Shown in pieces: positions 1-9,071 of a DNA stretch of 64,000 nt (the stretch's first letter is position 1; every line of letters starts with the position of its first letter). The translations under genes and the position numbers were made by a program. Below the pieces are notes generated by a model. That model was not told the DNA's origin, did not search any database, and worked only from the letters and a program-made list of their open reading frames with translations. The DNA comes from Rhodococcus sp. (in: high G+C Gram-positive bacteria) (lineage in GTDB: Bacteria; Actinomycetota; Actinomycetes; Mycobacteriales; Mycobacteriaceae), in the NCBI RefSeq assembly GCF_023264675.1, contig NZ_JAHFVG010000025.1, positions 1 to 64,000 of the forward strand. Reading direction: 5' to 3'.

Positions 1-903
1 ATCACAGCCCAGCGTCTACGCAAGGGCGCGTGCGGCTCCTCCCGTGGAGCTGCACGGATGATCGCCGACACCCTCACCACCGTCGACCGACTCCGCCAGG
101 TGGTCATCGGTACCGGTACCGGTACCGGCACGCACGTAGCGGTGTCGCCACCGAAACCGTTGTTGCGAGCGGATTCGGCGTATTTCGGGCACCCGAGCAT
201 CGGGGCTGCGATCCGGGGCGGGGCGGACGTCTCGATCACCACCGGACTGAACTCGGTGATCAAGACCGCGATCAGCTCGATCGCCGATGATGCCTGGACA
301 GCAATCCGGTACACCAACGCCCTCTACGACACCGACACTGAGCGGTGGATTTCAGCCGCGGAGGTAGCCGAGATACCGTTCACCGCGTTCGCGTCGCAGA
401 AGAAATCCCACCACGTTCCCGGCCGGCTCGTGGTGCGCCGCATCCCGGACCTGCGGCCGAAGAAAGAGCAAGGCCAGGGTGAGTTGTTCGATGTGTGGCG
501 GTTCCATGCGTTTTTCACAACCACCGACCCGACCGACCTCGATACCGTGACTGCAGATCAGATCCACCGGCGTCACGCGATCATCGAACAAGTCCACGCC
601 GACCTGAAGAATTCCGCCCTCGCCCACATGCCGTCGGGGAAGTTCTGCGCCAACGCGGCCTGGTTGGTGTGCGCGGTGATGGCGTTCAACCTCACCCGCG
701 CCGCCGCAACCTTGACCGGCGACCGATCGCTGAGGAAAGCAACGACCGGGACCATCCGACGGACTCTAATTTCGGTGCCCGCCCGGATCGCCTCGTCCGC
801 CCGCAAGCTCACCTTGCACCTACCGCACCGATGGCCCTGGGAAACGAGTTGGAACACATTGTTCGACAGCATGTTCGGCAGAAACGCCCACACCCTGGCC
901 TAA
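1..903 (+). CDS. IS1380-family transposase, C-terminal part (5' end outside window)
   Basis: DDE-type transposase that would catalyse cut-and-paste movement of the element. The frame is open from base 1 (KGACGSSRGAARM...) and 300 codons are visible. Family signatures are the LLRADSAYF block carrying a catalytic Asp, the QKKSHHVPGRLVVRR segment, QGELFDVWRFHAFFT, and the IIEQVHADLKNSALAHMPSG region with the catalytic Glu, then ANAAWLVCAVMAFNLTRAA. The first visible ATG (58) is internal, because the family-conserved sequence continues upstream of it. An expanded GTGTGTGT tract sits just before the RADS motif. The protein looks intact over the visible part, so the element may be active. Confidence 0.88.
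   Translation: MTAQRLRKGACGSSRGAARMIADTLTTVDRLRQVVIGTGTGTGTHVAVSPPKPLLRADSAYFGHPSIGAAIRGGADVSITTGLNSVIKTAISSIADDAWTAIRYTNALYDTDTERWISAAEVAEIPFTAFASQKKSHHVPGRLVVRRIPDLRPKKEQGQGELFDVWRFHAFFTTTDPTDLDTVTADQIHRRHAIIEQVHADLKNSALAHMPSGKFCANAAWLVCAVMAFNLTRAAATLTGDRSLRKATTGTIRRTLISVPARIASSARKLTLHLPHRWPWETSWNTLFDSMFGRNAHTLA
109..126 (+). repeat. Three tandem GGTACC hexamers inside the transposase gene
   Basis: Three in-frame copies of GGTACC, followed by a degenerate fourth, encode the GTGTGTGT tract between the N-terminal part and the RADSAYF motif. The repeat preserves frame. It is probably a slippage expansion at a variable loop. Confidence 0.7.
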
Positions 904-1018
904 CCGAACAGTCCATGCCCGACCACAATGCGAAAGACCCAGTGGAACAACCCGACACCCGAGGTCGGGCACTGAGCCGCGTCCACATTCGCGGCATGCC
1001 GCACAACTAAATCCAACT

Positions 1019-2110
1019 TCATCCAATCAGCCCATCGGTGCATTCAGGCTTAGGCGCGGTGGGCAGCCGATGCTCCACCCGGTTCGGCCCACTGCTGAGG
1101 GCGCGGAACAGATCGGCGACAGCATCGATCGCGTCCGCCATGGCGATCGGGCCATGCAGTGTCCCGTCCACCGCTGCCGTGGTGCCGTCGATGACGATGG
1201 CGCCACGACTAGGAATGTGTTGGCTGAAGAATCCCGATGTCAGGTCGGTAAATTGAACTCCGATCTCTACCAACAGATCTGCGTCCTCGATGGTGGAACG
1301 CACCTCGTCGCCGCTGGCAGCGCCGACGTATATTCCGGCGTAGGACTGTGCGGACTCGTCGACGACGCGACGGCCCCACAATAGTGTCGCGTGCGGAATC
1401 TCGTTGGACAGCAATGCATGCAGGGAGTCTTCGGCGCCGAAGCGCTCGACGAGTATGTCGGCAAGCACGGCCGCGTTGGCGCTTGCGTTCACCAATGGAC
1501 GCGCCGCGTCCCGGAACCTTTCGAGTGCGCGGGCATTGGTGACATCTTTGCGAGGGGCGAGTGTTTCGGTGGAGCGTTCTGCCTCCGCGAGGCCGACGTC
1601 GGCGGGAATGACGATGTACCCCGGCAAGCGCCGTCGTAGTATCTCGGCCAGGACATGATCGATTTCGGCTGCAGCATTGTCGAGCGTCAAGGCGGACTGC
1701 ACACAGGTCACTTCGGAATGCATGCGAAGGAAATGGCGGAAGTCCCCGTCTCCCAACGAGTGATGCGTCGGGCGGGCTGCTCGTTGGGTCGCGGTGGCCG
1801 GAGCCCCGACCACGTGAAGAAGGGGAACGTGTTCGGCATAGGCGCCGGCGGCGGCATTGACAGCGCTGAGCTCACCGACCCCGAACGTCGTGCACACCAC
1901 ACCGAGTCCTCGCGCTCGCGCATACCCGTCGGCGGCGTACCCGGCGCCGAGTTCGGCTGCGCACCCTACCCAGACGACCGACGGATGAGCGGTGATGCGA
2001 TCCAGCATCGTCAACGTGAAATCACCTGGTACGCCGAAGATGTGACCGACACCGAGACCTGCGAGTCTGTCGAGAAGATGATCGACGACGGTGTACGACG
2101 GTGGGTTCAC
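1019..2110 (-). pseudogene. Thiamine-diphosphate keto-acid decarboxylase, truncated by the IS1380 insertion
   Basis: Related to pyruvate/indolepyruvate/branched-chain 2-keto-acid decarboxylases. The 363 visible residues hold the N-terminal PYR domain (VDHLLDRLAGLGVGHIFGVPGDF, with the catalytic Glu in CAAELGAGYAADGYAR and the TTFGVGELSA block) and the central domain. The C-terminal PP domain with the GDG...N ThDP/Mg motif is missing. Full-length relatives have about 550 residues, so roughly 190 are lost at the IS boundary, where the frame ends in an accidental TGA. Start is a GTG at 2110 with AAGGAT upstream. Without the PP domain the protein cannot bind cofactor normally. The remainder should lie beyond the other end of the IS. 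Confidence 0.82.
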
Positions 2111-2160
2111 TGGTTGTCATCCTTCATCGGTTGCCGGTAGCGCCCCAGCTAATGGTGGTG

Positions 2161-3411
2161 TCAGTCCGCGGCGAGAGTGTGGTCGAGCCAGTCGAACATG
2201 CGCTCGTGGGTCAGCTGCCGGGCCAGTGGTTGGCAGTGGAAGTCGGCGCCGTCCGCCGCTGTGAACGGACTGACGTCGACAGGGCCGCCGGTCATTTCGG
2301 CGAGTGCCTCAGATTGTCCGGGCCAGAACTGTTCGTGCTCCGGCGACGTCACGAACAGCGGTGTGGTGATCTGGGCTGCGACCTCGGCACTGAGGCTGTA
2401 GCGATGTACTTCGGTGAGAGTGTCGAAGTAACTGCCCTGACGGTACGGCCGAGCACGGAACGCCCACGTTCGCGCAGTCGCGGGGGAGAACTTCATTCCG
2501 AGCGCCATATCGCGGTCGAAGGCCTCCTTCTTGCCGGCGCGGAATTGTTTCATCAGGCTGCCGGGGATGTTGCTCGACCAGGAGGCGGCGACATCGACGA
2601 CACCGGGATCGATGATGGCAGCGGCGATGCGGTGTTCGAAGGCGAGGGCTCGTGGTGCCCAGTATCCGCCCTGGCTGATTGCGTAGATCACCAGCGCGGT
2701 GGCGTCGACGTCCTTGCGTGTGATCAGGTGATCGATGACCGGGGTGAGTACGTTCTCCCAGTCGGGGCGGAATGCGGTGTCGTGTTCGAAGAGCATGGAT
2801 TGTTGTCCGGGCCCGTCGAAGAGTAGGACGTTGTAGCCGCGGTCGAGTGCGTCTGTCGCTCCGGAGGACCAGTGGTTGCTGGTGGCGCCGTCGCTGCCGT
2901 TGATCATGATCAGGGTGGGCCTCGGAGCGCCGTCGATGGCTGCTTGGAAGAAGTATCCGGGCAGGGTGGTGTCCTCGTACGGGATCTGGACTCGCTCGAC
3001 CGGACGCGGTGTGGTGTCGACGAAGCGCTCCCAACTGGCGCGGTGCTGCTGGTAGGTGGGCAGCAGGATGTCGTCGGCGTTCGGTAGGCCGCTGGCGGCA
3101 TTGACGGCCACCGACGTGTAGGTGGCTGCTCGAAGGTAACGGCCGGCGGCCGTACGGATGTGCCCGGCCTCGTGGGCTGCGTCGGCGTCGGCATGCAGAC
3201 GTGTGCCGAGGTCGCTCCAGGCGTGGTACCAGTGCTCGTGATCACCGCTGGCAACCGAGTCGATCGTCGCGAGCACCTCCCCGAGCTCGGTGCAGCCGAA
3301 TGCCGCTGCTCCTAGCAGGATCCGAACGTCGTAGTCGAAGTCGGCGTTCGCGTAGAAGCCGGCAGAGAAGGCGCGATGGGCGCGCGGGGTGAAGGTGGGC
3401 AGTTCTGGCAT
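2161..3411 (-). CDS. Alpha/beta hydrolase, DHPON-hydrolase-like
   Basis: 416 residues. It resembles the family that includes 2,6-dihydroxypseudooxynicotine hydrolase and acylaminoacyl-peptidase-like enzymes: a helical N-terminal cap, then PTLIMINGSDG (oxyanion region), NVLLFDGPGQQ, the nucleophile elbow AISQGGYW, ITTPLFVTSPEHEQFWP near the catalytic Asp, and a C-terminal DGADFHCQPLA with the likely catalytic His. The substrate is unknown; C-C or ester/amide hydrolysis is typical of the family. The ATG at 3411 has AGGAGAG upstream and no signal peptide, unlike its neighbours. It is the last gene of the minus-strand block that includes a small exported protein and a membrane protein, mirroring the secreted lipase set at 7396-9673. 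Confidence 0.78.
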   Translation of the reverse strand: MPELPTFTPRAHRAFSAGFYANADFDYDVRILLGAAAFGCTELGEVLATIDSVASGDHEHWYHAWSDLGTRLHADADAAHEAGHIRTAAGRYLRAATYTSVAVNAASGLPNADDILLPTYQQHRASWERFVDTTPRPVERVQIPYEDTTLPGYFFQAAIDGAPRPTLIMINGSDGATSNHWSSGATDALDRGYNVLLFDGPGQQSMLFEHDTAFRPDWENVLTPVIDHLITRKDVDATALVIYAISQGGYWAPRALAFEHRIAAAIIDPGVVDVAASWSSNIPGSLMKQFRAGKKEAFDRDMALGMKFSPATARTWAFRARPYRQGSYFDTLTEVHRYSLSAEVAAQITTPLFVTSPEHEQFWPGQSEALAEMTGGPVDVSPFTAADGADFHCQPLARQLTHERMFDWLDHTLAAD

Positions 3412-3497
3412 CGTGGGCCGGGCTCTCCTGGTGGACGAACAGACGGGGTTTCGGCCGCGGGAGAGCAGTCGATACTCTCTCGCGGCCGACGAATGAA

Positions 3498-3806
3498 TCA
3501 GCGAATGATGTTGTGGGGAACGAGATCGCCGATGTTGAGCGGCGGCAGTACCCGGACACCGACCATGATCGCATCGCACACCAGCGCGGTGGGTGCGCCG
3601 GTGGTGCAGACGTAGTTGTCGAGCTTGTCCCAGTTGTCGCAGTACCCTTCGAAACAGAAGGTCAGTCCATCGCGAGATTCGCTCCACGGCGGACCGCTCG
3701 GCTTGGGGTTATCGACCGGGTCGGCGGACGCGATCGCTGCCGACCCGGCAAGCGCGGCAGCAGTGAGGGCGGTGATGGCGGCGGCGCGGCGGAAGGTGTT
3801 CTTCAT
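3498..3806 (-). CDS. Small exported protein of unknown function
   Basis: 102 residues. A classical Sec signal peptide (KNTFRRAAAITALTAAALAG...SAAIASA) is predicted to be cleaved before DPVDNP, leaving about 75 residues. The mature part contains four cysteines (CFEGYC, YVC, LVC) that could form two disulfides, fitting an extracellular location. GGGAGAACAC lies upstream of the ATG. It sits between a membrane protein and a hydrolase on the same strand and occupies the position held by the lipoprotein in the parallel set at 8703-9673. No family recognised. Confidence 0.72.
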   Translation of the reverse strand: MKNTFRRAAAITALTAAALAGSAAIASADPVDNPKPSGPPWSESRDGLTFCFEGYCDNWDKLDNYVCTTGAPTALVCDAIMVGVRVLPPLNIGDLVPHNIIR

Positions 3807-3869
3807 GATGTGTTCTCCCTGTTTCTGTTTCGATGGTGCTGGGGTCGAGCGTCTGGGGGCGAGTGCGGT

Positions 3870-4466
3870 TCAGGTGTGAGCGGCAGGATGGTCGATGCGA
3901 GTCAGGACGGCGGTGTAGCGACTGGCAGCCAGAGCGAGCAGAACGGGAACGAGCCACTGCAGGGTCAACATCGATAGGACGCTGACGCCCGTCTCCGGGG
4001 TGGCGATCAGGGCAGCGGTCGTGATGCTCGCTGCCGCGACCAGACAGGTGATCGCCCAGAGCAGACTCACCCGGGTGTTCAGCTGATGTAGGCGTGGTGC
4101 GTGCCAGTAGTCGTCCGGAAGAGACTCGCGCGCATACTGTTCGGTGAACGGTGCGGAGGGAATCGTCGAGAACATGACGATCGCGAGTACGAACAACACC
4201 GCGCCGGGGGCGTAGTTGCCGAGCCAGGTACGCGCGGAATCCGTAGCGATCGCAGTGAATGCGGTCAGCGCGGCGAACGTCGGTATCGCCGACGCGCTGA
4301 GCATTTTGATCCCCGACCGGCCGCGGCTCCACCACGTCAGTAGGGCTGCGACAGCGCAGGACAGAGCACCGGAGAAGATCAGGACAGCGCCGTCGTCGAG
4401 GCGGTGCGGCATGACCAGAAACAGAATCCACGGCGCGAATCCGATGGCAAGGCCGGGCAGTCTCAT
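3870..4466 (-). CDS. Small integral membrane protein, paralogue of the protein at 9068-9673
   Basis: 198 residues with about six hydrophobic segments (GLAIGFAPWILFLVMP, VLIFSGALSCAVAALL, IPTFAALTAFTAIA, GAVLFVLAIVMFSTI, LWAITCLVAAASITTAAL and a C-terminal one). The loop PFTEQYARESLPDDYW is almost the same as PFTEQYARDSVDPQYW in the other copy, and both begin with L-G-(I/F)-APW, so the two are clearly paralogous. The ATG at 4466 has GGAAAGGAG at good spacing; longer upstream starts are not supported. It lies downstream of the LuxR regulator gene. Function unknown; linkage to exported proteins and hydrolases suggests an envelope role. Confidence 0.75.
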   Translation of the reverse strand: MRLPGLAIGFAPWILFLVMPHRLDDGAVLIFSGALSCAVAALLTWWSRGRSGIKMLSASAIPTFAALTAFTAIATDSARTWLGNYAPGAVLFVLAIVMFSTIPSAPFTEQYARESLPDDYWHAPRLHQLNTRVSLLWAITCLVAAASITTAALIATPETGVSVLSMLTLQWLVPVLLALAASRYTAVLTRIDHPAAHT

Positions 4467-4612
4467 CTCGGTGCTCCTTTCCGTGCCGTAGCGGATCCAT
4501 GGACCGTTGTCCCCGGTAGTGCGTGTCGGCGAGGAACTCTCACCGACTGGATCTATCCTTCCGCGCCAGGGGCGGTAGAACATCGGTCAACACACGTAGG
4601 TATCGGTGCCAC

Positions 4613-7318
4613 TCACGTTTCGGCTGCGCGGCGGGCGGCGTGCGCGGCGAGTTCGACGCGGGTCCGCAAGCCCAGCTTGGTCAGCGCATGCGAGATGTGA
4701 GTTTGCACCGTGCGTTGGGAGATGAACAGTGTCGCGGCGATATCGGAGCCGGTCGACCCGCGCGCGACCATGTCGGTGATGGTGATCTCGGTCTTGGTGA
4801 GCGAATCCCACCCAGTGCGTGGGCGATCGCGTACGACCCGCGGGTCGAGTCGCAGCCCCAGTGCCCGCAGCCGGGATGTGATGCGCGAAGACAGAGCACT
4901 CGCTTCCATGCTCTGACTGAGAGTCAATGCGGTGCTTGCATATTTGCGGGCGGCGGCCATGTCGCCGTCACCCGCCGACGCGCACGCTGCTTCTTCCCAT
5001 GCCGAGACCTCGGTGACCACATCGTCGAGATCATGCGCGTCGCGTGCGCACTGTACGGCGATATCGACGACATCCGGGCTTCCGGTACACAGGGCGCGTG
5101 CCAGCTCCGCGGCATGCAGTCCGGCGGGTGGTAACGGAACCGGAACCCGGTCCAGGGTGGTCAGGATCGTCTCGGTCAGTGCGTCGTCACCGGCGCGGGT
5201 CGCCACCCTGGCTGCGGTGAGCGCATTGGCAGGGAACCAGCCGTACAACCCGAGTGACTCGGCGCGTGTCCAGCAGGAGAGTAGCTGCACGGCAGCAGGT
5301 TTGAGCTTCCGCTGCATTTCGAGCAATTCGACGCGGGCCATTCCGCACTGCGGCATACCGAACTGTTCCGGCAGACCAGATACCGCGAAGGCGTCCAACC
5401 GAGCGGCCGCGGCCACGAAGTCGCCGCGATACACATCGATCAGCGCTCGAGATCCTTCGGCGAGCGAGGTCCATCCCATGCCTGCGGACTGGGCGCGTTC
5501 GAGGCCGCTGTCCAGAGTGGCTGCCGCATCGTCGAGTCGCCCGAGAGCCACAGCAATTCCGCCGCGACTGAATTCCTGATACGCGGTCATCCAGTCGGCG
5601 CCGCGGGAATTCCGCAGCGATGTTCCCCGTTCGAGCAGCGCCTGCGCGGCCCGAGGGCCGTGAAGGAACTGTTCGATCAACGACGGCCAGATGTCGGCCG
5701 AGGAACTCGCCATGTCCGCATTCGACCCCGGCTGGCCTTCCCGCTGCGACGCATCGAGAGCGAGCGCAAGGCCGCCGGCATGGTCGCCGGAGAGGAACAG
5801 GTACAGCCCTTCGGTGGCGATGTCATTGGCCGACGCCTCCGAGGTCAACGCGCTGGCGCGGGGTGTCAACGGGGTGTCCCCCTGCAGCAGCGCGACGTAC
5901 CGTCGTAGCTCGGTCAACGCGGCACGCGTGCGGTCGTCGACAGGGAGGGTGAGCGTGTAGTCGATCAGGTCCGAGACCTGAGGTGTCTTGCCCTGAGCGA
6001 TGAGGGTGAACATGAGGATGCGGTGCAAGTGCGCGATGACGGCGATGTCGTGGGTCTTGGACAGTCCTTGACCTGCGATTTCTGCGGCGCGAGCCAGTTG
6101 CCCGGACCGTGCGAGAGCAACAGCCAGATCGAGTTCGAGGGTCCGTTCGGCCGGATCGGCCGACAAGACGTCGGAGGCTGTACCGAGCAGATCGGCGGCT
6201 ACAGCGGGGACATGTTCGAGTTCGGCGTGAGCGCGGGGAACGGCGTCGGCTGCGTCGTCGGATCGGGCTGCCATGAGGTGGTGGGCGCGGAGTTGTCGGT
6301 TGTCGGCGATGTCGTGGCGATCGGCGATTGCGCTGTGCAGGATGGAACGCAGAGGCGGTGCGAGTTCGGCGTAGAGGACGTCGCCGAATACGTCGTGCGT
6401 GAAGGCCAACTTCCCGGTTCGCGAGAGGGTGACGATCCCGGCGTCGACGACCGTTTGTGTCGGCCCGACCAGGCTCGCCGGAACAGTGCCCGTCACCGCG
6501 GCGATGTCGGTCAGGGTGGCAGGCCCTCCCCACACGGCAAGGGTTCGGATCATGGTGCGAGAGGTTTCATCCAGCAGAGACAATTGCTCGCGGACTGCGT
6601 CCTGCAGCGAGGGGGTCAGCGCCGTGTCGTGGCCGCCGCGTGCGGCGGCGACATCGGCGTCGAGGACGAGGTGTCCGCGTGCCTGCAGGCTGTCGAGGAG
6701 GGTGATGGCGTGCATCGGGTTTCCACCGGACTGGGCCAACAGGGAAGTGAGTGTGACGTCGGGCCAGTGACCGATTCTGTGGTGGACGAGCACTTCGAGG
6801 TCGGCGTCGTCCATGGCCGGAAGCGTCCACTCGCGCACCGCCGGCCGAGTGAGCAATCGGGCCAACAACTCCCGCGTCGGGAGATGCCGGCGCGCGAGTA
6901 CCAGAACGAGAGGTAGATCGGGGGCGGCGGCACTGAGGCGCCCGAGGACCTCGAGGCTGCCGGCGTCGGCGTTATGGACATCGTCGACGACGAGAATATG
7001 AGGTTTCCGGGCGCACAGTGCGTCGACCGCCGTCAGGATTTCCTGGTCGAAGTGAGCCCCCACCACCGCCGGTACCGGCACACCGGCGAGCTCGGAAACG
7101 ACCGCGTAAGGCTGACGCCAGGACAGCTCATGGGCGGCCGCCCACCGTGTCGCGATCGGCAGCGAGTCGAGGATCGCGCGGACTGTGTGAGTCTTGCCGC
7201 TGCCGGGACCGGCTGTGAGGACGAGGGTCCGCGGGCCGACACCGGACACGGCCAGGCTCAGCGCATGGGCAATCTCGTCGAGGACCGCTCGACGAGTCCC
7301 GACCGCGCCCGACGTCAT
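4613..7318 (-). CDS. Large LuxR-family ATPase transcriptional regulator (LAL/MalT-like)
   Basis: About 901 residues. The N-terminal AAA-type ATPase domain has Walker A AGPGSGKT and Walker B HILVVDDVHNAD. A long helical middle resembling TPR repeats follows, then a C-terminal LuxR helix-turn-helix (LTKTEITITDMVARGSTGSDIAA...FISQRTVQTHISHALTKLGLR). Such proteins sense a ligand, bind ATP, oligomerise and activate transcription. The ATG at 7318 is preferred, with a GTG nine codons upstream at 7345 as alternative; neither has a clear ribosome binding site. It sits between two similar three-gene sets (membrane protein, exported protein, hydrolase), which makes both sets obvious candidate targets. 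Confidence 0.85.
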   Translation of the reverse strand: MTSGAVGTRRAVLDEIAHALSLAVSGVGPRTLVLTAGPGSGKTHTVRAILDSLPIATRWAAAHELSWRQPYAVVSELAGVPVPAVVGAHFDQEILTAVDALCARKPHILVVDDVHNADAGSLEVLGRLSAAAPDLPLVLVLARRHLPTRELLARLLTRPAVREWTLPAMDDADLEVLVHHRIGHWPDVTLTSLLAQSGGNPMHAITLLDSLQARGHLVLDADVAAARGGHDTALTPSLQDAVREQLSLLDETSRTMIRTLAVWGGPATLTDIAAVTGTVPASLVGPTQTVVDAGIVTLSRTGKLAFTHDVFGDVLYAELAPPLRSILHSAIADRHDIADNRQLRAHHLMAARSDDAADAVPRAHAELEHVPAVAADLLGTASDVLSADPAERTLELDLAVALARSGQLARAAEIAGQGLSKTHDIAVIAHLHRILMFTLIAQGKTPQVSDLIDYTLTLPVDDRTRAALTELRRYVALLQGDTPLTPRASALTSEASANDIATEGLYLFLSGDHAGGLALALDASQREGQPGSNADMASSSADIWPSLIEQFLHGPRAAQALLERGTSLRNSRGADWMTAYQEFSRGGIAVALGRLDDAAATLDSGLERAQSAGMGWTSLAEGSRALIDVYRGDFVAAAARLDAFAVSGLPEQFGMPQCGMARVELLEMQRKLKPAAVQLLSCWTRAESLGLYGWFPANALTAARVATRAGDDALTETILTTLDRVPVPLPPAGLHAAELARALCTGSPDVVDIAVQCARDAHDLDDVVTEVSAWEEAACASAGDGDMAAARKYASTALTLSQSMEASALSSRITSRLRALGLRLDPRVVRDRPRTGWDSLTKTEITITDMVARGSTGSDIAATLFISQRTVQTHISHALTKLGLRTRVELAAHAARRAAET

Positions 7319-7395
7319 GACAGAACTGTAAAACAGTAACTTCACGCGTGCGGCAGTTCCGGTCGGACGGCGGTCAGGTAAGTAGGGGTGTCAGA

Positions 7396-8679
7396 TCACG
7401 GAATCGGTGTGGGGGAGAGGTCGTTCCCTGGGCCGACGACCGCGCAATTGCTCATCGGTGCTGCGCCGTTGAAACGATCGTTCAAGAACTGAGCTGACTG
7501 AGCCTGGAACGGTATGAAGGCATCCGAATGGCTCTGTCCGTTGTACTGGGCGTAGGTGACAGCGACACCGCGACCGCAGTACTCGTGTGCGAGACCTTCG
7601 ACGTCGGCGGTGACCATCACTGTGTCGCCGGTTCCATCGGAGTCACCGACACCGAGGAGGATCGGCACCCGCGGTGTTCCGGTGCTGCCCATGATGTTGT
7701 CGTCGATGGCTTCGACGACCTCGGGCACGTCGAGCAGCGACGCGTACTCGGGCAGCAGCATTTCGGTATCCGTGAGACCTGGATAGTCGGAAGCGAAGTC
7801 GTTGATGCAGTTGCCCTGCACGGCGTTCACGATCTGCTTTCCCTTGGCCGAGAGGAATGCGTCGGTGTCGATGCCGTAGGCCCGCTGGTAGGCGACGATC
7901 AATGCGGGAATGACGCCGGCCCAGTCCTTCGATCCGCTGACGTACGGCAGATTGTGGGCCAGGTCGACCGGGAGACCGCCCGCGGCCGCACCGACGATGT
8001 TGAGTTCCGGTGCATACTGTGGCGCGATCTCGGCGCCCCACTGGGTTGGTACCGATCCACCGGAATACCCGATCAGACCGACGGGAGTCGACGACGGCAG
8101 GCCCAGAACGGATTCCGCAGCGCGGATGCCGTCGAGCGCGGCGTACGCGGACTGTCGGCCGATAGTCCATTCCAGCTGTTCGCCTTCGTAATCCGGTACG
8201 ACGACGGTGAACCCGGCTGCCATGTATCCGGTGATGACGGCTTGCTCGATCGACGCGGTGCGGCTGTTGCCGTGACCGCTGAGCGTGTAGGAGGGATCGC
8301 ATTCCGAACCGAGTCCGTCGTATGCCGGATGGAAGGAAATCAACTTGGCCGGTCCGGGGATCAGCGGCCGGAGCACGGTGGCCACTGTGGCCACCGGCTC
8401 GTCCTGCTGGTTCGTGGTTCGGTAGAGCACCTGAGTCGAGACGATGGGTGTCGGCACGTTCGGTGCGCCGTAGGCGGCCGGGCGGGTCCGCAGAACAGAA
8501 CCGGGTCCATCGCCGGCAGGCGCGCCGTCCCAGTCGTAGAACGGATCGGCCGACGGGACCGGTTGAGGAACCGTAGGAGCAGCGGGTTGCGCGGCGGCGG
8601 TACCGGTTGCAGCGGCAGCCGTCAGTACCGTCAACGCAGCGGCGACGGCGAGACTGCGAGTCAAGGAGTTGATGCGCAT
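7396..8679 (-). CDS. Secreted lipase (secretory lipase family)
   Basis: 427 residues. A Sec signal peptide (MRINSLTRSLAVAAALTVL...ATGTAAAQ) precedes a secretory-lipase domain of the fungal LIP/actinobacterial type. The nucleophile elbow is GLIGYSGGSV (GxSxG). Asp is likely in the GVGDSDGTGD segment and His in QYNGQSHSDAF. Other family marks are the SFHPAYDGLGSECDPSY and VVPDYEGEQ segments. Predicted to hydrolyse acylglycerols or other esters outside the cell. It follows the lipoprotein gene on the same strand with a short gap and belongs to the lipase-lipoprotein-membrane protein set upstream of the LuxR regulator gene. Confidence 0.86.
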   Translation of the reverse strand: MRINSLTRSLAVAAALTVLTAAAATGTAAAQPAAPTVPQPVPSADPFYDWDGAPAGDGPGSVLRTRPAAYGAPNVPTPIVSTQVLYRTTNQQDEPVATVATVLRPLIPGPAKLISFHPAYDGLGSECDPSYTLSGHGNSRTASIEQAVITGYMAAGFTVVVPDYEGEQLEWTIGRQSAYAALDGIRAAESVLGLPSSTPVGLIGYSGGSVPTQWGAEIAPQYAPELNIVGAAAGGLPVDLAHNLPYVSGSKDWAGVIPALIVAYQRAYGIDTDAFLSAKGKQIVNAVQGNCINDFASDYPGLTDTEMLLPEYASLLDVPEVVEAIDDNIMGSTGTPRVPILLGVGDSDGTGDTVMVTADVEGLAHEYCGRGVAVTYAQYNGQSHSDAFIPFQAQSAQFLNDRFNGAAPMSNCAVVGPGNDLSPTPIP

Positions 8680-8702
8680 GAGGGTGTCGTGTCCGTCTCT
8701 GC

Positions 8703-9071
8703 TCAGGGGGCCGGAAGGATGATCCCGCCCGTGGGATGCGGGTCGGTGGGAAGAATACCGTTCGTCGGATACGGCGTGGGGGTCAGAATTCCATTCGTTG
8801 GATAGGGCGTGGGGGTCAGAATGCCGTTCGTGGGATACGGCAATACTGTTGTCGGGGGCACGACGCTGGGCAGAACGGAGCTTCCGCCGGATCCCGACCC
8901 ACCCCCTGACCCCGATCCACCATCGTCTGCGCTGGAATTGTCGCTGGTACCGGCGGTCGTTGACGGCGCGGAGGTGGTCGGTTGATCTTCGACGACGGTG
9001 TCCGAGCATCCGGACAGTCCGAGAACAAGGACTGCGGCACCGGCCAGAGTCCCGACTGCGATCTTGTTCAT
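8703..9071 (-). CDS. Lipoprotein with a proline-rich tandem repeat
   Basis: 122 residues. The signal peptide ends in the lipobox LGLSGC, so the mature protein should be diacylglyceryl-anchored at the outer face of the membrane. The mature part has three segments: a Thr/Ser-rich linker, a Gly/Ser-rich linker (DDGGSGSGGGSGSGG), and three copies of an 11-residue unit YPTNGILTPTP with a fourth degenerate copy (HPTGGIILPAP). The composition suggests a cell-wall-spanning spacer. The start ATG overlaps the stop of the upstream membrane-protein gene (ATGA), which indicates translational coupling. No homologous family recognised. Confidence 0.78.
   Translation of the reverse strand: MNKIAVGTLAGAAVLVLGLSGCSDTVVEDQPTTSAPSTTAGTSDNSSADDGGSGSGGGSGSGGSSVLPSVVPPTTVLPYPTNGILTPTPYPTNGILTPTPYPTNGILPTDPHPTGGIILPAP
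8754..8840 (-). repeat. 33-bp coding tandem repeat in the lipoprotein gene
   Basis: Units at 8754-8786, 8787-8819 and a partial one at 8820-8840 encode the YPTNGILTPTP repeats. The units differ at only a few positions, so the array is recent enough to vary in copy number between strains. Confidence 0.85.

Larger units (their letters stand above)
1..1018 (+). mobile_element. Right part of an IS1380-family insertion sequence
   Basis: The transposase reading frame enters from the left edge and is followed by about 115 bases of non-coding end sequence. The keto-acid decarboxylase frame begins to make sense only from about 1019 rightwards, so the element boundary is placed there. The exact terminal inverted repeat and target duplication cannot be determined because the other end lies outside the window. 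The element interrupts the decarboxylase gene on its right. Confidence 0.75.
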
